Assembly: GCA_027043825.1 (NCBI GenBank)
Contig: JALUER010000011.1
Location: 1-20,369, forward strand
Direction: 5' to 3'
Length of the DNA: 20,369 nt
Source: Microcaldota archaeon
GTDB taxonomy: Archaea > Iainarchaeota > Iainarchaeia > JAADDC01
Within the stretch, counting starts at the first letter, position 1. Every line of letters begins with the position of its first letter. Of this stretch, positions 12,585 through 20,279 are shown piece after piece. Under the pieces are notes generated by a model. That model was not told the origin of the DNA and did no database searches. It saw nothing but the letters and a program-made list of their open reading frames with translations. The position numbers and the translations under genes were made by a program.

Positions 12585-12917
12585 TCAGACCCTCCCGTAG
12601 TCGTCCTCGAGCCTCTCTATATCCCCCTCGTCGAGGAGCTCCCCGACCCAGACCTCAACCATCCTGATACCCCCCTTACCTCCCTCTACCCTGTGAAGGG
12701 TTCTCCGGGGGATCACCACCACGTCGCCGGGCCTGAGATCCCTTTCTTCGTCGCCCACGACGGCCTTCCCCTCTCCCTCCACGACGATCCAGTACTCGGT
12801 CCTGTGGAAGTGCCTCTGGAGGCTCGTACGGTGCCCCTCCTCAACGTAGAGCTCCTTCACGGTGAAGCCCTTTCCCTCACCGAAGACCCGGAACCAGCCC
12901 CAGGGACGACGCTCCAT
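12585..12917 (-). CDS. Cupin, mannose-6-phosphate isomerase type II C-terminal-domain-like
   Basis: This single-cupin protein (110 residues) resembles the isomerase half of type II mannose-6-phosphate isomerases. It begins RRPWGWFRVF and has the metal-binding set RHFHRTEYW (35-43; H36, H38, E41) plus H75 in PRRTLHRV. GDVVVIP sits between them. Free-standing archaeal versions are annotated as mannose-6-phosphate isomerases, and some act in the F6P to M6P direction. Position supports this: it abuts the phosphomannomutase gene (zero-nt TGA|ATG junction) and follows the membrane-protein gene with another zero-nt junction at 12917/12918. A sugar-binding cupin of other function remains possible. 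Confidence 0.85.
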   Translation of the reverse strand: MERRPWGWFRVFGEGKGFTVKELYVEEGHRTSLQRHFHRTEYWIVVEGEGKAVVGDEERDLRPGDVVVIPRRTLHRVEGGKGGIRMVEVWVGELLDEGDIERLEDDYGRV

Positions 12918-13853
12918 TCAATCACACTCCTTCTTCTTGGGTAGACCCTTCGTTCGCATCCACTCCGGGAAGAGGAGGAAGATGAAGAGGAGGATGGAGG
13001 CGATCTCCAGGACGATGGAGACCACGGCAGCCGCACCGAGGATGAGGAAAACGAAGAGGTAGTTGGACAGGGTCTCGAGACGGGGATCAGAGGAAAGCAG
13101 CGCCTTCACGGTGTTCTCGTCCAGCGTAACCTTCACGGTAGCCATGGACTGTTTCATGGCCTCCTTTATGGCCTGTTTTTGGCTTTGAAGTTGCTGGACA
13201 GCCTGTTGGATGAGGAGCTGGCGCTGGTCAGGGGTGAGGAGGTTCCACTCGGGCATCTGGGAGAGGTAGGAGGTGAGTAGGTTGATCTCCTGGGGCGTGA
13301 CAGTGTTGGGTATCATGGCGTCCACCAGGGGGGTGAGGGTCTGACCCGAGGGAACGAGGTCGTTCACGGCGGTCACGAGACCTCTCAAGAGGATCTCGTT
13401 GTAGGTGGTGGCGTTCCCCCAGACGAGGAGGGTTATGAAGAGGAGGAAGAGGAGGCTCCCGTGGGACTTTATACCCCGGACTTCCCTCCAGAGGTCTCCT
13501 ATACCCCGGACTTCCCTCCCGAAGGAGAAGACGGAGGCCAGAAGGACGGAGCTAAAGAGGACGTCATCGATGTTCGTGAAGTTCGTGAAGAAAAGGGACA
13601 TTACCGTGAGGGCAGCCCAGAGGGCGTACTTTAACCTCTTATCGCCCACTAAAGAGAGGAGGTATGCCAGGAGAAGGACATCCACCGAGAGAAAGAAGGC
13701 GGTAAGCCACAGTTCTACATTCCCCAGCGAAGTGAAGTCGGCGAAGATGTCCACGGGGAGAGGAAGGGAGCGGAAGGTGTGGAGACCCAGGAGGAAGAGG
13801 ATCAGAACCCCCATGACCTTCGCGGTTTCAATGACAGCCTTCTCCCTATCCAT
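12918..13853 (-). CDS. Hypothetical multi-pass membrane protein with Gln-rich extramembrane loop
   Basis: This 311-residue protein resembles no family I know. Hydrophobic helices lie at about 11-28, 48-69, 75-92, 97-111 and 133-146. A long polar segment (about 147-262) follows, then one or two helices at about 263-295 before a basic tail (KGLPKKK). The polar segment includes a proline-flanked part and a Gln-rich helix, LLIQQAVQQLQSQKQAIKEA (213-232), that could form a coiled coil. Residues 113-129 contain an internal repeat, REVRGIGDLW/REVRGIKS, encoded by a near-perfect 30-bp tandem repeat. The start lies 4 nt after the gltX stop, and the stop abuts the cupin ATG. Operon membership with gltX and mannose genes gives no clear functional hint. 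Confidence 0.75.
   Translation of the reverse strand: MDREKAVIETAKVMGVLILFLLGLHTFRSLPLPVDIFADFTSLGNVELWLTAFFLSVDVLLLAYLLSLVGDKRLKYALWAALTVMSLFFTNFTNIDDVLFSSVLLASVFSFGREVRGIGDLWREVRGIKSHGSLLFLLFITLLVWGNATTYNEILLRGLVTAVNDLVPSGQTLTPLVDAMIPNTVTPQEINLLTSYLSQMPEWNLLTPDQRQLLIQQAVQQLQSQKQAIKEAMKQSMATVKVTLDENTVKALLSSDPRLETLSNYLFVFLILGAAAVVSIVLEIASILLFIFLLFPEWMRTKGLPKKKECD
13470..13519. repeat. Tandem 30-bp repeat inside the membrane-protein gene
   Basis: TATACCCCGGACTTCCCTCC occurs at 13470-13489 and again, perfectly, at 13500-13519, with a period of 30 bp (10 codons). In the protein this duplicates REVRGI (113-118 and 123-128). The exact identity suggests a recent slippage duplication that stays in frame. 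Confidence 0.8.
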
Positions 13854-13857
13854 GACA

Positions 13858-15552
13858 TCACCTATGGGCGTAGTAGAATGTTATCTTCTCGCCGTGGTTC
13901 TGGCTCACCCTCGCGAAGTAGTGGCGGTCCAGCTGGACGACTTCTCCTTCCTTCAACGTCTGGGCCCAGAACTCTAACTTTCCTTGAACCATCCTACCGT
14001 CCGGGAAGACCACCTCTCCAAGTATGTCCCCCTGGCTCTGGTAGGGCACCCAGTGGATCTTCCTCTCCTTCCCCACCTCCGTACCGGCGAAGACGGCCTT
14101 CACCGTCTCCCCGACCTCCTCGATCCTCACGTTGTAGAGGTACTTGAGCCGGACGGTTTCCCCCTCCTTCACGTCGCTCTTCTCCACCCAGAGCCTGTGG
14201 ATTCCTTCCTTGAAGCGGTAGCTCCGGCTCCCCAGATCCGCGTCGGGGTGCCAAGGAACCGTTGCTTCTATCTCCGGAGCGCCTTCCACCTCCAGGAGGA
14301 CGGGCTCCTCCACGAAGAAGACCCGCCTGGACCTGGGGTCCACGATCTTCCGGTTTATGGCGTAGATGTTCTCCATCCGGAGGAGGATGTCCGTTTTCTT
14401 TGCCCCTATGGACCCGAAGAACTCGATTAGGGCCTCTGGTGTTATGCCCCGGTTGAGGAGGGCCCGGACGGTAAGGGTACGGGGATCACCCCATCCGGTG
14501 ATGCTGTTGTCCCTTAGCGCCGCCCGGATCTTCCTCTTACTCAGCCCCACCGCGAAGCCCTCTTCCTCTATCTTCAGCCTACCAAAGGCGATGATGGTGG
14601 GCTCCGGGAGCTCCAGGTATTCCCGGATCTTCCTCTGGACCTTCCCGTTGTTCTCGTGATCCTTGCCCCTCAGCACGTGGGTTATCCCCAGCGTGCCGTC
14701 GTCTATGGCCGAGGCGAAGTTGTACATGGGGTAGACGTTGAACTCCCAGCCCCTGCGGGGGTGGGGAACCGAGTCGATGACCCGGGCGATGCCGGGGTCC
14801 CGGAGAACGGGGTTCTGATGTTTGGGGTCCACCTTCAGGAAGAAGGCCACTTCTCCCTCTCCGTACTCCCCCTCCAGGGTCTTGTCGAGGATCTCCAGGT
14901 TCTCCTCGGGCGTTCTATCCCTCCCTTCAAAGGGAATGCCCTCCCTTCGCTTCCTGTTTATGACCTCCGGCGGGTCAAAGGAGGCGTAGGCGTTACCTCC
15001 TTCCAGGAGCTTCCTCAGGTAGTCCAGGTAGACCTCCAGTCGATCCGACTGGTAAACGATCCTATGTATCCTTACCCCCACCGCCTCCAGGTCCTCCCGG
15101 ATGGCATCGTAGTAGGGCATCTTTGCCTTGTAGGGGTTCGTGTCGTCGTAGCGGAGGATGAAGGTGCCGCCGTACATCTCGGCGTAGAGGTGGTTGACGA
15201 TGGCGGCCCGGAGGTTGCCGAGGTGTATGTAACCCCCCGGCTCCGGGGCAAACCGGAGGACCACCTTCCCCCTTTCGGCGTTGGGCAGGGGTGGAAGTCC
15301 CTTCTTTTCCTCCTTCTTCACCACATAGCTGAACTTTTCCATTTCTCTCTTTTGCTCCTCTAAGCTCATCTTATTGACATTCTCCACGACCTCCCTAACG
15401 ATGGGAGCCAAGTCCTTTGCGTGGGGCTTAAGAGAAGGATCCTCTGCAAGGATCTTCCCTATCACTGCCCCCACCGAGGCCTTTCCGCCGTGCTCCACCG
15501 CGTTCTTGAGTGCGTGTTTGTAGGCCAGCTCCCTGACCCTCTCCACGTCCAC
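13858..15552 (-). CDS. gltX: Glutamyl-tRNA synthetase, archaeal type
   Basis: Class I synthetase that charges tRNA-Glu; archaeal GluRS is usually non-discriminating and also charges tRNA-Gln for later amidation. The 564-residue protein has an archaeal/eukaryotic-type N-terminal extension (about 1-90). The HIGH-like GGYIHLGN (106-113) follows, then RYDDTNP (134-140), IDDGTLGITHVLRGKDHENN (283-302) and a KMSKS-like GLSKRKI (336-342). The C-terminal part is the beta-barrel anticodon-binding domain of the GlnRS/archaeal GluRS group (VDPRSRRVFFV onward). The start is GTG at 15552, placed by a TATA box 26 nt upstream. It leads the operon with the membrane protein, cupin, phosphomannomutase and TIM. 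It is divergent from lysS and shares the central A/T block. Confidence 0.95.
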   Translation of the reverse strand: MDVERVRELAYKHALKNAVEHGGKASVGAVIGKILAEDPSLKPHAKDLAPIVREVVENVNKMSLEEQKREMEKFSYVVKKEEKKGLPPLPNAERGKVVLRFAPEPGGYIHLGNLRAAIVNHLYAEMYGGTFILRYDDTNPYKAKMPYYDAIREDLEAVGVRIHRIVYQSDRLEVYLDYLRKLLEGGNAYASFDPPEVINRKRREGIPFEGRDRTPEENLEILDKTLEGEYGEGEVAFFLKVDPKHQNPVLRDPGIARVIDSVPHPRRGWEFNVYPMYNFASAIDDGTLGITHVLRGKDHENNGKVQRKIREYLELPEPTIIAFGRLKIEEEGFAVGLSKRKIRAALRDNSITGWGDPRTLTVRALLNRGITPEALIEFFGSIGAKKTDILLRMENIYAINRKIVDPRSRRVFFVEEPVLLEVEGAPEIEATVPWHPDADLGSRSYRFKEGIHRLWVEKSDVKEGETVRLKYLYNVRIEEVGETVKAVFAGTEVGKERKIHWVPYQSQGDILGEVVFPDGRMVQGKLEFWAQTLKEGEVVQLDRHYFARVSQNHGEKITFYYAHR

Positions 15553-15572
15553 GAAGAAAAATTTGGGCTTCC

Positions 15573-15582
15573 ATTATTAAAA
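15573..15582. promoter_or_regulatory. Shared TATA element between gltX and lysS
   Basis: ATTATTAAAA is centred at the midpoint of the 52-nt gap between the divergent starts at 15552 and 15605, about 26-27 nt from each. On the minus strand it reads TTTTAATAAT. A second A/T-rich stretch (15555-15564) lies too close to gltX to be its TATA box. One element probably drives both aminoacyl-tRNA synthetase transcripts. Confidence 0.55.
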
Positions 15583-15604
15583 GGAAACCCACAAAGGTGA
15601 TGGT

Positions 15605-17119
15605 ATGGCCTTCAAGGACCTCGCCGCCGACAGGGTAAAGAAGTTCAAGGAGCTCCTGGAAAGAGGAATCGACCCCTTCAAGGTGAAGCGCTTCGAGGTG
15701 ACAGGGAAGTCCGTCGATATCAGGGAGAAGTTCGCCTACCTGGACCCCGGCGAGGAGACGGAGGAGAGGTACTCCCTCGCCGGCAGGGTGATGAAGAAGA
15801 GGGTTCACGGCAAGATCGCCTTCCTGGATCTCCTGGATGACCAGGGAAGGATCCAGCTCGTTTTCCGGGCTGACCTCACAAAGGACTTCGGCCTCCTGGA
15901 GTTACTGGACCGGGGGGATGTTGTAGGTGTGAAGGGGAGGGTCATTAAGACGAGGAGGGGAGAGGTGAGTCTCCTCGTGGAGGAGTGGAGGCTCCTGTCG
16001 AAGGCACTCAGACCCCTGCCGGACACCTGGTATGGACTGAAGGACGTGGAAAGGAGATACAGGGAGCGCTACGTGGATCTCATACTCAACCCTGAGGTAA
16101 GGGAGCGGTTCGTGAAGATCCATAAGATCCTCCTGGAAACGCGGAAGTTCTTCAATGAGAGGGGCTTCATCGAGGTAATAACGCCCATTCTACAGCCCCT
16201 CTACGGCGGGGCCTTCGCCCGGCCCTTCAAGACCCACCACCACTTCCTCGACATGGACATGTACCTCCGGATCGCCCCGGAGCTTTACTTGAAGCGCCTC
16301 ATCGTGGGAGGGTTCGAGAAGGTCTATGAGGTGGCGGTGAATTTCCGGAACGAGGACGTGGACGCCACCCACAACCCGGAGTTTTACCAGATCGAGGCCT
16401 ACTGGGCCTACGCGGACTTCAGGGACATGATGGACCTCGTGGAGGACTACGTGACCCACCTCCTCACCAAGCTCCACGGCACCCACACCGTCGAGTGGAT
16501 GGGCAAGGAGATCGACTTCCGGAAGCCCTGGGAGCGGATGAGGATGGTAGACGCCATAAGGGAGTACGGCGGCCCCGACGTGGAGGAGATGGAGGAAAAA
16601 GAGGTCGTGAAGTATGCCAGGGACCTCGGGTACGACGTGGTGAGGTACGGTGAGGCCCTGGAAAAGCTCTTTGACCACTACGCGGCACCCCACATCGTGA
16701 ACCCCACCTTCATCACCCACTACCCGGTGGACATCTCTCCCCTCGCTAAAAGGGGTGAGAATCCGAGGTACGTGGAGCGGTTCGAGCTGTTCATCAACGG
16801 GATGGAGTTTGCCAACGCCTACACGGAGCTTAACAACCCCATAGAGCAGTACAAGAGGTTTAAGGAGGAGGAGGAGCTCCGGAAGAAGATAAAGAAGGAA
16901 GGACTGGAGTACCAGCCCATGGACAAGGACTTCGTCAGGGCGTTGGAATATGGCATGCCGCCGACGGGAGGAATCGGAATTGGTTTAACCCGTCTCTTCA
17001 TGGTGCTGACCGGAGCCGAGACCATAAAGGAGGTTATCCTCTTCCCGGCCATGGCACCGGAGAAGGACATCTCCCTCGTGGTGGAGCTGTTCCCGGAGCT
17101 GCTGGAGCTGTACGAGTAG
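15605..17119 (+). CDS. lysS: Lysyl-tRNA synthetase, class II
   Basis: Class II synthetase charging tRNA-Lys. The N-terminal OB anticodon-binding domain (about 56-132) contains SLAGRVMKKRVHGKIAFLDLLD. Motif 2 is VNFRNEDVDATHNPEFYQIE (245-264), and motif 3 includes GIGIGLTRLFM (456-466). ERRYRERYVDLI (149-160) and INGMEFANAYTELN are typical of LysRS rather than AspRS or AsnRS. At 504 residues the length is standard. Many euryarchaea use an unrelated class I LysRS, so a class II enzyme is informative about lineage or transfer. AGGTGAT just upstream could serve as a ribosome-binding site, though the TATA spacing also allows a leaderless mRNA. The stop directly abuts the stop of the convergent gene, with no intergenic base. 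Confidence 0.96.
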   Translation: MAFKDLAADRVKKFKELLERGIDPFKVKRFEVTGKSVDIREKFAYLDPGEETEERYSLAGRVMKKRVHGKIAFLDLLDDQGRIQLVFRADLTKDFGLLELLDRGDVVGVKGRVIKTRRGEVSLLVEEWRLLSKALRPLPDTWYGLKDVERRYRERYVDLILNPEVRERFVKIHKILLETRKFFNERGFIEVITPILQPLYGGAFARPFKTHHHFLDMDMYLRIAPELYLKRLIVGGFEKVYEVAVNFRNEDVDATHNPEFYQIEAYWAYADFRDMMDLVEDYVTHLLTKLHGTHTVEWMGKEIDFRKPWERMRMVDAIREYGGPDVEEMEEKEVVKYARDLGYDVVRYGEALEKLFDHYAAPHIVNPTFITHYPVDISPLAKRGENPRYVERFELFINGMEFANAYTELNNPIEQYKRFKEEEELRKKIKKEGLEYQPMDKDFVRALEYGMPPTGGIGIGLTRLFMVLTGAETIKEVILFPAMAPEKDISLVVELFPELLELYE

Positions 17120-17830
17120 TCACAACCCGAGCACTTTCAGCAGGGAGATTATGGCCGCCGAACCGAAGGGGATGGTCACGTTATCGTCGATTCCCTCGAA
17201 GCTCTCCAGGATGGAGACGAAGACTGCCGCTATAGCCCCGGCCCAGCCGCAGTAGTAGTATCCAATGGGCACACTCACCAGGAGCATAGCGAGGTTGCCC
17301 AGGTTCAGCCCCTTCACCTTCTTCTCTTCCTCCCTCCTCCCGTAGTAGCGCTCCTTGACGAGACCTGTCACACCGTCCCCCACCGCCACGAAGAGGGCGC
17401 TGGCCACGGCGATGTTGATATCTATGTACCAGAAGATGGAGAAGAGGGCGAAGAAAGCAAAGGTAAAGTAGACCTCTCCGTACTTCCTCTCGATCTGGAA
17501 CCAGTAGAGGAGACTGCCCTTCTTGTGGGGAAAGTAGACGAGGAGGAAGAGGATGAAGCTTATTGTAGCAAAGACGAAGGGCGTGTAAAACAGGTATGGT
17601 GCCAAAACGGCGGCGACAGCCCCCGCGGCGAAGTGGATGAACTTCCTGGCCTTGTAGTTGGAGCCGGTAAGGTGGTAGACCGCCCGAGAGAAGACATAGA
17701 CCACCAGGAGGACGAGTATGAAGAGGGGGAGGGCCACCACGAAGTCGTGGACGATGTACTCAGGCCTCACGGTCACCCCGAAGTGGTGGTAGATCTCCTC
17801 CAACCCTGGGCTCCTCACCAGCGGCTCCAC
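17120..17830 (-). CDS. Polyprenol/dolichol-kinase-like membrane protein (SEC59/VTE5 superfamily)
   Basis: This 236-residue protein has about six or seven membrane helices. Signature elements of the CTP-dependent polyprenol kinase superfamily (dolichol kinase, phytol kinase, yeast DGK1) are present. They are ARKFIHFAAG (61-70), FPHKKGSLLYW (100-110), the cytosolic GDGVTGLVKERYYG (151-164), KKVKGLNLGNLA (170-181) and ESFEGIDDNVTIPFGSA (209-225). These enzymes use CTP to phosphorylate a lipid alcohol. In archaea candidates include dolichol for N-glycosylation or isoprenoid salvage; the substrate is not decidable here. The start is GTG at 17830, about 26 nt after a TATA-like CCATAATAAC. It is tail-to-tail with lysS with zero spacing. 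Confidence 0.85.
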   Translation of the reverse strand: MEPLVRSPGLEEIYHHFGVTVRPEYIVHDFVVALPLFILVLLVVYVFSRAVYHLTGSNYKARKFIHFAAGAVAAVLAPYLFYTPFVFATISFILFLLVYFPHKKGSLLYWFQIERKYGEVYFTFAFFALFSIFWYIDINIAVASALFVAVGDGVTGLVKERYYGRREEEKKVKGLNLGNLAMLLVSVPIGYYYCGWAGAIAAVFVSILESFEGIDDNVTIPFGSAAIISLLKVLGL

Positions 17831-17850
17831 GGAATAAAAAGAATGAAGGG

Positions 17851-17860
17851 GTTATTATGG
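17851..17860 (-). promoter_or_regulatory. TATA-like promoter of the polyprenol-kinase-like gene
   Basis: CCATAATAAC on the minus strand is centred about 25 nt upstream of the GTG at 17830 and lies just after the M16-peptidase stop. A second A/T run, CTTTTTATTCC, is too close to the start to be a TATA box for it. Confidence 0.5.
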
Positions 17861-17862
17861 CT

Positions 17863-18957
17863 TCACTCCACCGGCGCAAGGAGGATAAACCTCTCCTTGT
17901 CCAGGCTCTGGGCCGCCTCGACAACCCCGTCGATAGATACCCTCGTTGCTTCCTCCATCGCGTCGGCAAAGGGCTTCCCGTAGGTCATGAACGAGACCGT
18001 GTCGCTCGCTGTGGACCTCAGGTCTATGCACGTTCTATACTTCTTTGCCCCTAACTTCAATAGCTCTCGCGTCCTCCTAAATACCTCCACGTCCACAGAA
18101 CCCTCCTTGATTTTATCAATCTCGTCCAGTATGAGGTCCTTGGCCTCTTGAACCTTGTCTTCACTGCTGAAGGGAGCGAAAGTCTGGAAGATGAGGAGGT
18201 TTCTTGTGCTGGGTACCATTCTAATAATGAACTGGGGTGCATAGTTTCCTATTTGCCGTAGCCTCTGCCACAGCGGCCCGTCCCAGCTGGATAAGTAGTT
18301 AGACAGCGTCCAGAGGGCCGGGCTACTCTCACCTGTCCACACCAACGCCATGTAGTAACCCTTGAGCCCTTCCCTCTCCTCCGCTATATCCTTTCTCGTA
18401 AAGCTGATACTCAAGTGTCGAGGGATATACTGGTAGGAGTCTTCTTTCCAGTACTCCAGAAGGAGATCGTCAGAGGTAGTCAGTCGATCAAACCAGGATC
18501 GAACATCCTCCACGTCGAGGTCTCTCACCGTTTCCTCGTATCCAGCTATGGGGTGTGCCAGTCTCCCTTCATAAGTCGAACGCTGGACGAGATGTTTTGA
18601 GATGTAAGTCGTTGGGTTGTTCCGGGTTTTCTGGATCTCGGATACAACGACCTTCTTCTCCCTTTCAACCGTGTCCTCGTCTATCTCCTCATCCAGAGAC
18701 TCTATCTCCAAGAGAAGCTTCGAAATACCGCTCCTCTTTGGTTCTTCCATAACGAAGCCTGTCCAGAAGTAACCGGTGTGGGCATTCATCCTCACCGGCC
18801 GGTGACCGATCCCTCGTTGAACCACCCTCATGAGGACGTGCTCCGTGAGGTGAGCTACACCCGTTTCATTCTCCCTTTCCGAGGCAGCTCCAATAAGAAA
18901 GGATCGGGCAGCCACGTAGCTACCTATGGGGTTCCTGAGCTGGATATGGGCTCGCAT
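17863..18957 (-). CDS. M16-family (pitrilysin-like) zinc metallopeptidase homologue
   Basis: This 364-residue protein has the inverted zinc motif HxxEH as HLTEH (36-40), inside GVAHLTEHVLMR, plus E107 in EKKVVVSEIQK as the third ligand. MNAHTGYFWTGF (57-68) matches the active-site strand that follows in M16 enzymes. The second half (about 190-364) has the weak alpha/beta pattern of the C-terminal M16 domain. GAKKYRTCIDLRSTAS may be equivalent to the R/Y substrate-binding region. M16B enzymes work as two-domain units that dimerise, sometimes with an inactive partner; no partner gene is present. At 364 residues it is shorter than usual (about 420). The catalytic residues look intact, so activity is plausible. 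It is monocistronic, with a TATA box 26 nt upstream, and is more A/T-rich than its neighbours. Confidence 0.87.
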   Translation of the reverse strand: MRAHIQLRNPIGSYVAARSFLIGAASERENETGVAHLTEHVLMRVVQRGIGHRPVRMNAHTGYFWTGFVMEEPKRSGISKLLLEIESLDEEIDEDTVEREKKVVVSEIQKTRNNPTTYISKHLVQRSTYEGRLAHPIAGYEETVRDLDVEDVRSWFDRLTTSDDLLLEYWKEDSYQYIPRHLSISFTRKDIAEEREGLKGYYMALVWTGESSPALWTLSNYLSSWDGPLWQRLRQIGNYAPQFIIRMVPSTRNLLIFQTFAPFSSEDKVQEAKDLILDEIDKIKEGSVDVEVFRRTRELLKLGAKKYRTCIDLRSTASDTVSFMTYGKPFADAMEEATRVSIDGVVEAAQSLDKERFILLAPVE

Positions 18958-18976
18958 AGAAATATTGACTCAAGAA

Positions 18977-18988
18977 GTAGTTAAATCA
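18977..18988 (-). promoter_or_regulatory. TATA-like promoter of the M16 gene, overlapping the malic enzyme stop
   Basis: TGATTTAACTA on the minus strand is centred about 26 nt before the ATG at 18957. It begins with the TGA stop of the malic enzyme gene, so promoter and upstream stop codon share bases. Confidence 0.55.
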
Positions 18989-20200
18989 CTTCTTTACACC
19001 GACGAGCTCTCTCACTTCTGACTCCAGCTCTTCCTTCGGAACCCTGCGGCGAGCCACACCCTCCCGTATGGCCTCTACTCCAACCTCCACCGCCTCGTGG
19101 ACAAAGACCTCCCTGTCACTCATTGGAGCTATGATAAGCCCCTGGTCGAAGTACCTCTCTGAATAAGAGGCAAGGGCCTCCACAGCTTTCAGGACGATCC
19201 CATCAGTTATCTTCCTTGCCCTTACACTCAGCACGCCCCGGAACAGGGCCGGAAAAACGAGGGAGTTGTTTACCTGGTTGGGGAAGTCGCTCCTACCAGT
19301 AGCCACGACCTTAGCCCCAGCTTCCCTCGCCTCGTCGGGGTGGATCTCAGGAATGGGGTTGGCCAGGGCAAAGACGATGGCATCGTTGTTCATGAGCTGG
19401 ACCCACTCCTTCTTTATGGTGCCGGGCCCTGGCTTCGAGGCGGCCACCACGGCGTCAGCACCCTTGAAGGCGTTTTCTATGTCCTTGGCGTAGCCGGCCC
19501 GCTCTGCAATTTCCCACTTGTACGTTCCCTTTAGTTCCTCCCGCTCCAGGGTGATAGGGCCCTTCGAGTCAACAACAATTACATTTCTTGCCGGGACGCC
19601 ATAGGCTTGCAGCAGTCTAAAGAGGGCAAAGTTGGCAGCTCCTGCACCAAACAATACTATCTTAGCCCTCTTCATGTCTTTCCCCACGTACTTGAAGGCA
19701 TTTATGAGGGCTGCCAGAGAAACCGCCGCCGTTCCCTGTTGGTCGTCGTGCCACACAGGGATCTCCAGCTCCTCCCGGAGCCGATCCAGGATATAGAAGC
19801 ACTTTGGGGAAGATATGTCCTCCAGGTTTATCCCACCGAAGGACGGCTCGATTGTCTTCACGAAGTCGATGAACTTCTCCGGATCCCTCGCCCGGTGTAC
19901 GATGGGCACCGCATCAACCCCACCGTAGTACTTGAAGAGGAGGGCCTTCCCCTCCATCACGGGCAGAGCAGCCTCGGGGCCCACGTTACCCAGCCCCAGA
20001 ACCCTCGTCCCGTCAGAGACGACGGCTACAGTGTTCCACCGCCACGTGAGTTCAAAGACCTCGCCCGGGTTTTCTTTAATGGCCTTCACGGCCTCGGCAA
20101 CACCAGGTGTATACCAAATGTGGAGGTGCCCGTCTACAGGTACCTTGGGGCGCACCTCGATCTTTCCCTTGTGCTTCCGGTGCATCTCGGTCGGGTTCAC
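18986..20200 (-). CDS. Malic enzyme (NAD(P)-dependent, decarboxylating)
   Basis: Malic enzyme converts malate to pyruvate and CO2 with reduction of NAD(P). The 404-residue length fits the short prokaryotic form without a phosphotransacetylase tail. Family motifs are YTPGVAEAV (30-38), LGNVGPEAALPVMEGKALLFK (70-90, containing the catalytic Lys region) and VWHDDQQGTA (149-158). The NAD-binding GAGAANFALFRLL and ATGRSDFPNQVNN follow. The start is GTG at 20200, with a TATA-like TTTTAAAACG about 26 nt upstream; an ATG five codons later is an alternative. It is monocistronic by promoter placement. It would provide pyruvate and reducing power, linking C4 acids to the gluconeogenic enzymes of this window. 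Cofactor preference (NAD or NADP) cannot be decided by eye. Confidence 0.95.
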   Translation of the reverse strand: MNPTEMHRKHKGKIEVRPKVPVDGHLHIWYTPGVAEAVKAIKENPGEVFELTWRWNTVAVVSDGTRVLGLGNVGPEAALPVMEGKALLFKYYGGVDAVPIVHRARDPEKFIDFVKTIEPSFGGINLEDISSPKCFYILDRLREELEIPVWHDDQQGTAAVSLAALINAFKYVGKDMKRAKIVLFGAGAANFALFRLLQAYGVPARNVIVVDSKGPITLEREELKGTYKWEIAERAGYAKDIENAFKGADAVVAASKPGPGTIKKEWVQLMNNDAIVFALANPIPEIHPDEAREAGAKVVATGRSDFPNQVNNSLVFPALFRGVLSVRARKITDGIVLKAVEALASYSERYFDQGLIIAPMSDREVFVHEAVEVGVEAIREGVARRRVPKEELESEVRELVGVKK

Positions 20201-20220
20201 GCTGTTAACTTGTCCTCAAT

Positions 20221-20231
20221 CGTTTTAAAAG
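20221..20231 (-). promoter_or_regulatory. TATA-like promoter of malic enzyme
   Basis: CTTTTAAAACG on the minus strand is centred about 26 nt upstream of the GTG at 20200, which supports that start and a leaderless transcript. Confidence 0.55.
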
Positions 20232-20248
20232 GGCGACTTCATGCCTAC

Positions 20249-20257
20249 GTTTTTAAG
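20249..20257 (+). promoter_or_regulatory. TATA-like promoter for a non-coding transcript
   Basis: GTTTTTAAG on the plus strand predicts initiation near 20280. No open reading frame starts there. The structured element at 20288 begins within about 10 nt, so this looks like the promoter of an RNA gene, divergent from the malic enzyme. Confidence 0.4.
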
Positions 20258-20279
20258 TCCTAACCCCGTCGATAGATTT

